Below are positions 56,042 to 64,000 of a DNA stretch of 64,000 bases, in pieces. Within the stretch, counting starts at the first letter, position 1, and every line of letters starts with the position of its first letter. The notes under the pieces were generated by a model. That model had not been told where the DNA came from. It did no database searches and saw only the letters and a program-made list of their open reading frames with translations. The stretch comes from Anditalea andensis. GTDB lineage: Bacteria > Bacteroidota > Bacteroidia > Cytophagales > Cyclobacteriaceae. The stretch covers positions 62,001-126,000 of the forward strand of contig NZ_JMIH01000013.1 in assembly GCF_000714815.1 (NCBI RefSeq). The letters are read 5' to 3'. Made by a program: the position numbers and the translations under genes.

Positions 56042-57274
56042 ATGCGATTACCTTACACTCTAACAGTTTATTTACTTCTACTTTTATGTGGCTGTAATAA
56101 GAATCCTGGAAAAGCTATAGATGGATTATCAAACCAGCTACCTATGGCTATAAATTTTTTCACGGAAGAAGGAATCCAATATGGAGAGCCGTACCTCCTT
56201 ACCTACCAAGGAAAAACCTTTTTATCATTTAGAGAAACAGAAAATAACACTCACCGGCTCAGGTATACCATATTGCAGGAAGACGGATGGGCATCTCCAG
56301 TCACTATTGCTACAGGTAATAATTGGTTTGTAAACTGGGCAGACTATCCCCAACTGGTGGCACTACCTAAAGGCAATATGCTTTCTTTTTATTTAGAAAA
56401 AAGTGGCCCATCTACCTTTTCCTATGACATCATGGTGACCACTTCTACTGAAGGCATGAATTGGGATGAAGCCAAAATATTACATGACGACGCCAAAAAA
56501 GTAGAGCATGGTTTTGTTTCCCTGCAACCTTACGATGAAAATGTTTTTATAGCATGGCTTGACGGAAGAAACACTGCCGAAGAAACCCATCACGGTCACA
56601 CGCAAGTACATGGAGAACATGGTCCTATGTCTCTAAGAGGTGCGATTACAGATATCAAGGGCAACAAGTTACATGAATGGGAACTAGACCAAAGGGTGTG
56701 TGACTGCTGTCAGACTACATCTGCAATAACAGATAACGGACCAATAGTGGTATATAGAGGCAGATCAATTACCGAAATAAGGAATATCAACATCATCAGG
56801 CTGGTCAATGGTCAATGGACCAAGCCAAAACCAATTTACGACGACAATTGGATGATAAAAGGATGCCCGGTCAATGGGCCGAGGGCTGCTGCAACAGGAA
56901 ATCATCTAGCCATTGCTTGGTTTACAGAAGCCCAGGGCAAAGCAGAAGTTAAAGTTATATTCTCAGAAGACGGCGGCGCCACATTTGGACATCCTATCCT
57001 GATCAATGAAGGTCATACCATAGGAAGAGTAGACATCGCCATGCTCGATACAGATATGGCTGTAGTAACCTGGATGGAAGGCCCGCTCATTTTAGCCAGG
57101 AAGGTGAAGAAGGACCATTCTTTAGGACCTGTTATTACTGTAGCGAAATCATCTGACAATAGATCAAGTGGCTTTCCCCAACTTACGGTAAACAACGGTC
57201 ATCTTATATTAGCTTGGACTGACAGTAATGAAGCTTACCCCCAGATCAAAACAGCTATTTTGAAAGATTTCTAA
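56042..57274 (+). CDS. Sialidase-fold lipoprotein with Cys/His-rich motifs
   Basis: The 410-residue product has a lipoprotein-like signal (LLLCGC, Cys18 likely) and a beta-propeller with BNR/Asp-box-like repeats, such as STEGMNWDEA near 135 and SEDGGATFGHP near 309. It would usually be labelled exo-alpha-sialidase. The arginine triad of true sialidases is not evident. Instead it has VCDCCQT (C220, C222, C223), a His-rich loop HHGHTQVHGEHG (183-194) and GCPVNGP (C275). These suggest metal binding, as inference. As I recall the CDCC and GCPxxGP motifs recur in relatives. It stands alone before the L,D-transpeptidase gene. Confidence 0.75.
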   Translation: MRLPYTLTVYLLLLLCGCNKNPGKAIDGLSNQLPMAINFFTEEGIQYGEPYLLTYQGKTFLSFRETENNTHRLRYTILQEDGWASPVTIATGNNWFVNWADYPQLVALPKGNMLSFYLEKSGPSTFSYDIMVTTSTEGMNWDEAKILHDDAKKVEHGFVSLQPYDENVFIAWLDGRNTAEETHHGHTQVHGEHGPMSLRGAITDIKGNKLHEWELDQRVCDCCQTTSAITDNGPIVVYRGRSITEIRNINIIRLVNGQWTKPKPIYDDNWMIKGCPVNGPRAAATGNHLAIAWFTEAQGKAEVKVIFSEDGGATFGHPILINEGHTIGRVDIAMLDTDMAVVTWMEGPLILARKVKKDHSLGPVITVAKSSDNRSSGFPQLTVNNGHLILAWTDSNEAYPQIKTAILKDF

Positions 57275-57419
57275 AAAAATCCCAAACTTAAAACCTGACT
57301 CTCTTTTATAGGACTAAATCATTTTTTTATAAAACAATCTATAGCTTTATTGTATTTATTGTTTATATTGATTATATTAATTTAATCATTAAAGTCATTC
57401 ATTTTAATTTAAATTGGGT

Positions 57420-58787
57420 ATGGGAAAGCGCTACAAAATGATATTGCCAACATTTATCTTGTTATTATTTTCCAGCCCCATATTTGCGCATCAGGACACT
57501 TTACTTTTTGATACATGTATACTCCACTCACCGGAATTGGTACAGGATTTTTACAAGTCCAGAAATTATGAACCTGCATGGACTAAAGAAGGTAAATTTT
57601 CGGTAAAAGCATATTCATTTATACACATCCTTAGCAATGCGCACTACTATGGCCTACAAGCAAAGCATTACCACTTATTAGAGTTGATGGAATTAAAAGA
57701 AAAACAAGTTTTAGGTTCTCACGCCTGGGAAATAGAATCCCTACTGACCGACAGCTTTTTTACCTTTGCCCATCACTTAAGAGCTGGACAAATGGATAAT
57801 GAAAAATTAACCATCAAAAAAGCCGGGAAGACACGTATGGACATATCCATATTGGATCAGGCACTCAATAGTCCTTCCATAAAGAACGTACTTGATAACC
57901 AAGAGCCCAGCCATGTCCAGTATCATCACTTAAAAGCTAAGCTTCATGAAATATTAAACAATAAAAATACGCTTTGGTCTACAATAGGCAGTGAAGCCCT
58001 CAAAACAGAAATCCAGACAATAGCTTTAAACATGGAACGCTGGAGATGGGAAAGTAAAGATTTTGGAGACAGGCATATTTTGATAAACATTCCATCTTAT
58101 ATGATGGAAGTATGGGAGGATGGAAAAATGATATTGGCATCTAAAACCATAGTGGGGTCAGCCCGTATGCAAACCCCTATATTGGATAGCCAAATCGAAA
58201 AATTCATCATCCATCCCACCCTGGTTTCAGAAGAAATTTTTTCATCTGAACTTTTGCCCATCCTTACCAAAGACCCTACCTACCTATCCAGGAATGGTTA
58301 TGATGTCATGGATGATGGTAAATCAATTGATGCTTCCAACATAATATGGGAAAACTACAAATACGAACCATTCCCCTATACCATCAGTAAGCAAGATGTG
58401 AATCATAAACTTATGGGTAGGTTAAGATTTGAAATGGATAGCGTCACTTTACTTCACGATTCTGAAGCTAAACATCTTTTTATCCGCAACTTCAGAGCCT
58501 TAACCGGTGGATGTGTTATAATAGACAAAGCTGAACAACTCGTATTCCATCTCGTTAAAAACGATAACAATGTACATCTTTCCCAGCTCCAAGAATTGTT
58601 TGACTCCAAATCATCTTATACTGAGGTAGAAGTCATGCAACCCATCCAAATATACACCAGGTATTTTACTGCTGACGGCAATCAAATATTTACAGATATA
58701 TATGGGAAGGATCTACCTTTATTAACCTTTTTTGATGATATGGTCGATTGGGATAAAGGCAATTACAATCTTCAACGAATAAGATAA
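57420..58787 (+). CDS. L,D-transpeptidase (YcbB/LdtD-like) with altered motif
   Basis: From ATG at 57420 the protein has 455 residues; the TTG at 57414 is less likely. A signal peptide ends near IFAHQ. The first half looks like the helical scaffold of YcbB-type enzymes (FYKSRNYEPAWTKEGKF near 44-60). The catalytic domain has LLHDSEAKHLFIRNFRAL, with H346, then TGGCVII. The catalytic C365 is kept. The usual SHGCxR has lost its His (G363) and Arg (I367). The enzyme would make 3-3 crosslinks in peptidoglycan if active, but activity is doubtful. It is convergent with the GH43 gene, with no gap. Confidence 0.85.
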   Translation: MGKRYKMILPTFILLLFSSPIFAHQDTLLFDTCILHSPELVQDFYKSRNYEPAWTKEGKFSVKAYSFIHILSNAHYYGLQAKHYHLLELMELKEKQVLGSHAWEIESLLTDSFFTFAHHLRAGQMDNEKLTIKKAGKTRMDISILDQALNSPSIKNVLDNQEPSHVQYHHLKAKLHEILNNKNTLWSTIGSEALKTEIQTIALNMERWRWESKDFGDRHILINIPSYMMEVWEDGKMILASKTIVGSARMQTPILDSQIEKFIIHPTLVSEEIFSSELLPILTKDPTYLSRNGYDVMDDGKSIDASNIIWENYKYEPFPYTISKQDVNHKLMGRLRFEMDSVTLLHDSEAKHLFIRNFRALTGGCVIIDKAEQLVFHLVKNDNNVHLSQLQELFDSKSSYTEVEVMQPIQIYTRYFTADGNQIFTDIYGKDLPLLTFFDDMVDWDKGNYNLQRIR

Positions 58788-59765
58788 TTACAGAATAGGC
58801 CTAGCCTCCACACCTGTAAAAGTCATCTTTACAGGTTTAATCTTTCCATTATCGTCAAATTCCAACTTATCTATACAGGTGACCCGATGATTATGATGGG
58901 TTTCTTCAAGAGGTCTTCTATGGTAAACAATGTAATACTCGTCCGCCCCAGGAACCTTCATAACTGAATGATGTCCTGCACCCGTAGCTATTTCAGGATC
59001 TTGAGCCAAAATAGTTCCTTCCCTTTCAAATGGTCCAAACGGGCTGTCTGATATGGCATAAGCCACCCGGTAATGTGGCCCTCCCCATCCTCCTTCTGAC
59101 CACATAAAATAATATTTTCCATCTCTGATAAACATAAATGGACCTTCGACATAATCCTTGGGAGTAACTTCTTTATAAAGAGTGCCATCACTGAAAGGCT
59201 CCAAGGCTGTAAAATCCTGATTAAGCTTTACCATATTGCAATGGCCCCAGCCACCATAATACATGTAATGTGATCCATCATCGTCTCTAAATACAAACTG
59301 GTCGATAGGCTGCGCACCATTGACTATCTCATTAATGAGAGGCTTGCCCAATACATCCCGGTATGGACCTTGAGGTTCGTCTGCTACTGAAACGCCAATT
59401 CCGCCGATTTGCCCCTCGTGCACATCGTTAGCCCCAAAAAACAAATAATATTTGCCCTTATTTTCGATAACCGAAGGTGCCCACATGGCACTATCTGCCC
59501 AAGCCACTTCTGCTGTATCAATAACCCTTTCATGCTTTGTCCAGTTTATCAGATCGGGAGATGAGAACGCATCCATAAACACCTGCTTATGATATGCATC
59601 TGAATAAGTTGGAAAAATCCAGTAATTGTTGCCATAAACTATTCCCTCAGGATCAGCATACCAGCCATCTATTACTGGATTTCCGGCATATTGATTAGAT
59701 TCTGATGGGCAATTGGAAGAAATAAGCCCTGCAGAAAGCAATAGAAGTAGGATGCGTATTTTCAT
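58788..59765 (-). CDS. GH43-family glycoside hydrolase lipoprotein
   Basis: The 325-residue five-bladed-propeller hydrolase has a signal peptide ending LISSNC (Cys19 likely lipidated). The three acidic residues of GH43 are placed as expected: base D38 in GWYADPEG, pKa-setting D155 in QPIDQFVF and acid E207 in YVEGPF. The DLINWTKHERV segment near 71-81 is also typical. The family removes arabinose or xylose from plant or algal glycans. It is a different type from the GH43 pseudogene at 5.2-6.1 kb. The gene lies downstream of the propeller histidine kinase on the same strand, 212 bases away. Confidence 0.93.
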   Translation of the reverse strand: MKIRILLLLLSAGLISSNCPSESNQYAGNPVIDGWYADPEGIVYGNNYWIFPTYSDAYHKQVFMDAFSSPDLINWTKHERVIDTAEVAWADSAMWAPSVIENKGKYYLFFGANDVHEGQIGGIGVSVADEPQGPYRDVLGKPLINEIVNGAQPIDQFVFRDDDGSHYMYYGGWGHCNMVKLNQDFTALEPFSDGTLYKEVTPKDYVEGPFMFIRDGKYYFMWSEGGWGGPHYRVAYAISDSPFGPFEREGTILAQDPEIATGAGHHSVMKVPGADEYYIVYHRRPLEETHHNHRVTCIDKLEFDDNGKIKPVKMTFTGVEARPIL

Positions 59766-59977
59766 AATATCTTTTACTAATATATATTTTTTTTAAACTC
59801 TAAGAATGCTAATATACCAATAGGCGACTTAAAAATACAGCGATTTTACTTATAGTTAAAGACCAAAGCAAAAATATATGTCCAAACAATGGCACAATCA
59901 TATTTTGATCTCTAATAACATGATGGGTTAATTTATTAATATCAATAATAACGTCAAGCAGGTGTATTCGTGTAGGT

Positions 59978-62900
59978 TTACAGGACGAGGTATAGGGATA
60001 TATTTGTCCCAATGCCCAGCTTAGAATCAATGATCAACTGGTTTGCCTCAGATCCTTTGAGAAGCTGTACCCTTTCCCGTACTAGTTTGATGCCTTTGGA
60101 TTCCCGAAATTTGTTTACCCTGGCTGGATTGATTCCCATACCATTGTCTTTAACCATACAATGTAGTTTTCCTTCACCATCTTGAGAGAAAATTAGATGT
60201 AGCTGAGGATCGGTGTGATGTGAGTCAAAAGCATGTACAAATACATTTTCTATAAAAGGCTGTATTAGCATCGGGGGCAAAAACGTAAATTTCTGATCTA
60301 TGCTGCTGTCCACTTCTAAACAGAAAGCAACTCTATTCTCTATACGGCTATTCTCTATAGACACATAGGACTGGAGATAAGATATTTCTTCATAGAGTGA
60401 GATCCGCTGTTTGGAACTCAGGTCGAGGGTAGTTCGGATCAGTTTAGAAAATTTGCCCAGATAAGCCACGGCTTTTGCTGTATCATTTTTCAGGATATAA
60501 TACTGAACAGAATTTATGGCATTAAAAGTAAAGTGTGGATTCATCTGGCTGCAAAGCGCCTCGAGTTTTATTTCAGCCAGCCTTCTCTCAATATCAGCTT
60601 TCTTTTTCTCCCTATTTTTAAGCAACCTTATTCTATAAATATATAAGGCCCATATATTAATCAAAAACAATACTATTAAAGTGATGATAAACCATGACCT
60701 GAGAAACATCGGAGGGTGTATGGTGAAATCTATCAAAGGATAAATGCCGGCTACACCTGTATGTCTGTCATACGCCTCTACCTCCAAGGCATACGTGCCA
60801 TAGGGAAGGTATGGCAGTTCAATCCTAGTTTCCTGACGGTAAGAGCTCCACTCAGCATCCGGGTGAAGCCTATACCTATATGCCAACTTTTCGGGAAAAG
60901 GATGTCCTACAGATTTAAATGCTATCAGCAAAGTGTTTTGGTCATAGGGAAGTTCCAAAGATGGACCTTCATAGGCAAACCAAGAATAATCTAAGGCAGA
61001 GGAAGGCTGATGATTGATGTTTACTTCCGTTAGCGCTAACCGTACAGAGTATTCTTTGATATCCAGAAGTTCATTCAGCTTAATAATATAATACCCTTTA
61101 CTGGTACCTAAATATAAATCATCTCCCATTACCTTGGCAGAGGTAAACAGCCTGTTAAGCAAACCCTGTTCCTGATCCACAAACCTTATTTGACCATCAT
61201 TATAGACCGTAAGCCCCCTTTCCGTTCCAATTATCAGATTTTCCTTATAAGATTCTAAAAATAAAATATTGTTACCTATTATTTCTGAACGGTCAATTTT
61301 TTGGACTATTTTAAAACTCGGTTCCAATGCCGCCATATATACTTCCCCAAATTCAGAGGCTATAATCAATTGGCCCTTCTCGGTATAATGCAGCCGCTTA
61401 AGCTTTTCTTCCATCCACATATTATCTCGGAGCATGGAGGTAAACTCCCCTTTATCATATTTATATAGGCCATGGAAAACGGATGAAAAGTAAAGTGCAT
61501 GGTCGGCACGCCCTATTTTAGAAAGCTGAACAGGTGTGTGAGGATCCTGATCACTATATGTCGTAAATTTCATGGCTGATACGTCATCAAATATCCTGAC
61601 GCCTCCATACGGGTTGGATTCTAGAAGTTTCCCTTCCGGTGTGAAGCCCATACAATAACTATGGACGGGAAGGTAATTTAAAATTGCACCTTTGTCGTTG
61701 AATTCATAGATACCAATATTGGTATTGACCCAAAAATGGTCACCCTGAGCATGCAGCTCATAAAATTCCATATCACTGGACACTATATTAAAATCCAGTT
61801 CAAAAAAACCATCTTCATGTTTAGGAAGTACATTTTGATGTCTTTTTACATAATTATCTTTTGAATCAGTAAACGTTTTTTGATTTATGTTGAATAAAGC
61901 TCCTGATTTTTTATTTACCAATGTTATGCCCATATGATGCAGAATAACCTGGAAATTGGCATTTTCTTCAAATGCCAGCACGGCCCGATCTTCAAATGGA
62001 TAATATAATATACTCGGATCCAATCTAATACTATAGAGCCCCAGGTCATTCGAACCTGCATATAAAACATTCCTTTCTTTATCGTATGCCACTGCCAATA
62101 TCTTTTTAGAACTTACGCCAAAAGCTTGATCCATATTTACCATATTGTCATTTTCTATTTTATATATACCCCCATCTTTGGTATATATGCCCCACGCCCC
62201 TACATATAAGGTCTTATTTTTATCTTTGACATAACTCCAATTTATAGAATGCCCCATTTTATCACCGTGAATGGCTTTAGAAGCAAAATCATGAAGAGAG
62301 AATCTATCCGTATTACCTTTATTGCTGGAAAATATCGTATCCCCAAACTGACCAATGGAATAAATCAAATGATGCGAATGGATTTTTTCAATTATAGGGA
62401 CAGGCTGCTGATCCATATAAATAATCCTATATGTACCATTACCGAAAGTGGTATAATGAAGTGTATCCCCTTGGACAAAAAATCCAGATATAAAATTCTG
62501 TAGATGGTCTGACTGACTCTCCGGAACGTTTACAATCTGTAATGTTCTTATGTCAATTACAGAAAGTCCGTTTGAGGTACCCACATATATTTTGTCCTGG
62601 TGACTAAATAGATGGTGAATCCTATCATTAATCAAACCGTCCTTTTGGGATAGGACCTCAAATTTCTCTCCGTCAAACATGGTGACACCACCTCCGTAAC
62701 TTCCAAACCACATATGCCCTATCTCGTCTTCTGCTATGGCCCAGCAACTGTTAAAAGCCAATCCGTCAGATTCGTTGAAGTTGGTAAAATGCCCATTTTC
62801 CATCACCGAAAGTCCATTTTCAGTCCCTATCCATAACAGCCCCCTGGAATCAACTAATAAAGAGCGTATAGCATTATTGGGCAGACCTTCCAGAGTAGTG

Positions 62901-62989
62901 AAATGTTTGGAGGGATACTGCTGACCTTTTAAAGATAAAAAATTACCGTAAATCAGGATAAAAAATAAAAAACACCTAATAAAATTCAT
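59978..62989 (-). CDS. Two-component regulator propeller histidine kinase, LytS type
   Basis: The 1003-residue sensor has a signal peptide, then periplasmic propeller repeats (DSRGLLWIGTENGLSV near 47-62, DEIGHMWFGSYGGGVTMF near 87-104). A Y_Y_Y domain (about 690-755, ELPYLPYGTYALEVEAYD) and one membrane helix (about 766-786) follow. The cytoplasmic part is a LytS-family kinase: QMNPHFTFNAINS with phospho-acceptor His819, and an ATP domain with IENVFVHAF and DNGMGI. It lacks the response-regulator and AraC parts of hybrid sensors; the LytTR regulator gene overlaps its start instead. Such sensors often detect glycan pieces. Confidence 0.93.
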   Translation of the reverse strand: MNFIRCFLFFILIYGNFLSLKGQQYPSKHFTTLEGLPNNAIRSLLVDSRGLLWIGTENGLSVMENGHFTNFNESDGLAFNSCWAIAEDEIGHMWFGSYGGGVTMFDGEKFEVLSQKDGLINDRIHHLFSHQDKIYVGTSNGLSVIDIRTLQIVNVPESQSDHLQNFISGFFVQGDTLHYTTFGNGTYRIIYMDQQPVPIIEKIHSHHLIYSIGQFGDTIFSSNKGNTDRFSLHDFASKAIHGDKMGHSINWSYVKDKNKTLYVGAWGIYTKDGGIYKIENDNMVNMDQAFGVSSKKILAVAYDKERNVLYAGSNDLGLYSIRLDPSILYYPFEDRAVLAFEENANFQVILHHMGITLVNKKSGALFNINQKTFTDSKDNYVKRHQNVLPKHEDGFFELDFNIVSSDMEFYELHAQGDHFWVNTNIGIYEFNDKGAILNYLPVHSYCMGFTPEGKLLESNPYGGVRIFDDVSAMKFTTYSDQDPHTPVQLSKIGRADHALYFSSVFHGLYKYDKGEFTSMLRDNMWMEEKLKRLHYTEKGQLIIASEFGEVYMAALEPSFKIVQKIDRSEIIGNNILFLESYKENLIIGTERGLTVYNDGQIRFVDQEQGLLNRLFTSAKVMGDDLYLGTSKGYYIIKLNELLDIKEYSVRLALTEVNINHQPSSALDYSWFAYEGPSLELPYDQNTLLIAFKSVGHPFPEKLAYRYRLHPDAEWSSYRQETRIELPYLPYGTYALEVEAYDRHTGVAGIYPLIDFTIHPPMFLRSWFIITLIVLFLINIWALYIYRIRLLKNREKKKADIERRLAEIKLEALCSQMNPHFTFNAINSVQYYILKNDTAKAVAYLGKFSKLIRTTLDLSSKQRISLYEEISYLQSYVSIENSRIENRVAFCLEVDSSIDQKFTFLPPMLIQPFIENVFVHAFDSHHTDPQLHLIFSQDGEGKLHCMVKDNGMGINPARVNKFRESKGIKLVRERVQLLKGSEANQLIIDSKLGIGTNISLYLVL

Positions 62990-63707
62990 TCAGCAGTTTA
63001 GCTTTTTTCCTTATAGAAACTGAGAGCTTTTCTCCATTCTTAAGAATCAGAAAACAATTCTTTTTATCGTATCGGGCAATAAATTTGATGTTTACAACTA
63101 TAGAATCATGTATCCTATGGAATTGTTTTGCAGGAAGCCTTTCATGTACTGTCTTCAATAATTTAGACACCAGTAACTGGGATTCATCTTTAAAATAAAT
63201 TTTGGTATAGTTATTATCTGCCTTGCAATAGACAATATCATCATGATGGACAAATTCCATCCCTTCATCTGTAGAAAAAACCTGCATGCCATGGGATTCC
63301 AAATTATTGATGAGTAAGTCAAGTTTTTTATTGACGCTGCCGGAAGCTAACCGCTCCTCGTATCTACCTATAGTGGCAATGAGATCTTCAGGGTCTATAG
63401 GCTTTAAAAGATATCCCAGGGCATTGCGGTTTATGGCCTGTATGGCATAGCTATCATATGCAGTTGTAAATATCACCTCAAAATCAACGTTTTTTATTTG
63501 ATTAAATAAGGAAAACCCGTTTTTTTGAGGCATTTGAATATCCAAAAAAATAAGATCAGGCCCGTGCTGTATGATCTGTGATATGCCTTCATCCACGCCG
63601 TTACACTTTGCCAATACATCAAATTTGTGGGGAAAATATTGCTGCAAGATCATCTCTAAAGCATCTTGAGCATGGCTCTCGTCATCTATTATAATCACTT
63701 TTATCAT
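62976..63707 (-). CDS. LytTR-family response regulator
   Basis: Started at MIKVIIIDDE (63707) the protein has 243 residues; a start at 63761 would add 18 residues before the receiver domain and is rejected. The receiver has the acidic pocket IIDDE (7-10) and phospho-site D56 in FLDIQMP, with the switch Lys in LLKPID. The C-terminal LytTR DNA-binding domain starts near 135, with KADNNYTKIYFKDES and FHRIHDSIVVNIKFI. Its 3' end overlaps the kinase gene by 14 bases, so the two are one unit and a cognate pair. Confidence 0.95.
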   Translation of the reverse strand: MIKVIIIDDESHAQDALEMILQQYFPHKFDVLAKCNGVDEGISQIIQHGPDLIFLDIQMPQKNGFSLFNQIKNVDFEVIFTTAYDSYAIQAINRNALGYLLKPIDPEDLIATIGRYEERLASGSVNKKLDLLINNLESHGMQVFSTDEGMEFVHHDDIVYCKADNNYTKIYFKDESQLLVSKLLKTVHERLPAKQFHRIHDSIVVNIKFIARYDKKNCFLILKNGEKLSVSIRKKAKLLNEFY

Positions 63708-64000
63708 ACAACCGGAAAAAATAGGGTCTATCATTTTGAAAACTACATCCAAAGTAGACATTTCCCGCTAAAGTCAAAATTTATTAAAAGCTTCCTTGGA
63801 TATGCGATCGCTCAATCACTAAAAAATAATAAAATCATACCAATATTTGATTATATTATTTAAACCCCTTAATAAACCGGCTTTGACAATCAAAGATAAA
63901 ATAGCCGTATTACGAGAGATAAATTTTCATTAATAATTTTTAAGGCATGATAAAAATCAGGGATTGACCACAACACCCAGATCTAAAAAGGGATTTCATT
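63708..64000. other. Upstream region of the LytTR operon at the right edge
   Basis: No gene is seen in the last 293 bases. The region should hold the promoter of the LytTR/kinase operon, but no exact TAnnTTTG box was found next to the start. Confidence 0.4.

Overview
The window looks like chromosomal DNA from a Bacteroidota bacterium, most likely a marine or soil member of the Cytophagales; the exact genus cannot be told from this piece alone. The evidence is a SusC/SusD pair, two proteins ending in type IX secretion sorting domains, a two-component regulator propeller kinase, lipoprotein-anchored glycoside hydrolases, weak Shine-Dalgarno signals and a low G+C content (about 40% by eye). No phage, insertion sequence, CRISPR array or rRNA was seen.

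Layout. The left end (1-5.2 kb) holds the start of a class II fructose-bisphosphate aldolase, an HTTM membrane protein with a Thr/Gly-repeat lipoprotein upstream, and a WYL regulator between two DinB proteins. The centre of interest (5.2-21.5 kb) is an alpha-glucan utilisation locus. On the minus strand are susC, susD, a GH13 lipoprotein and a decayed GH43 gene. On the plus strand are a LacI regulator, a GH31 alpha-glucosidase, a GH13-like lipoprotein that has lost its catalytic residues, and a maltose-type MFS permease, followed by an orphan effector-binding protein and a creatininase-family hydrolase. A palindrome centred on AATCGATT lies upstream of susC, between susC and lacI, before the GH31 operon, and upstream of the aldolase. 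It is the best candidate for the LacI operator and suggests one regulon linking glucan uptake to glycolysis.

From 21.7 to 41 kb lie mostly household genes: a GNAT acetyltransferase, a PAS kinase-like protein lacking its phospho-acceptor histidine, a substrate-binding-like protein, surE, ribBA, dnaG, mrp/nfu (iron-sulfur assembly), a secreted M43 metalloprotease, a PASTA / T9SS-substrate / rhodanese operon, an M50 protease with a HAD phosphatase, and a tRNA with anticodon CAT.

From 41 to 64 kb lie an MFS exporter, an outer-membrane DUF5723-type protein, four glycosyltransferases, a BCCT transporter, an AraC regulator with a siderophore-interacting flavoprotein, two SDR enzymes, a DUF4136 lipoprotein, a Cys/His-rich sialidase-fold lipoprotein, an L,D-transpeptidase with an altered active-site motif, a GH43 lipoprotein, and a propeller histidine kinase with its LytTR response regulator. 

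No single large undescribed system is evident. The most unusual features are several proteins that keep a family fold but have lost catalytic residues (GH13-like, PAS kinase-like, L,D-transpeptidase), the shared AATCGATT palindrome, the GH43 pseudogene inside the glucan locus, and a symmetric 47-nt hairpin near 55.2 kb.
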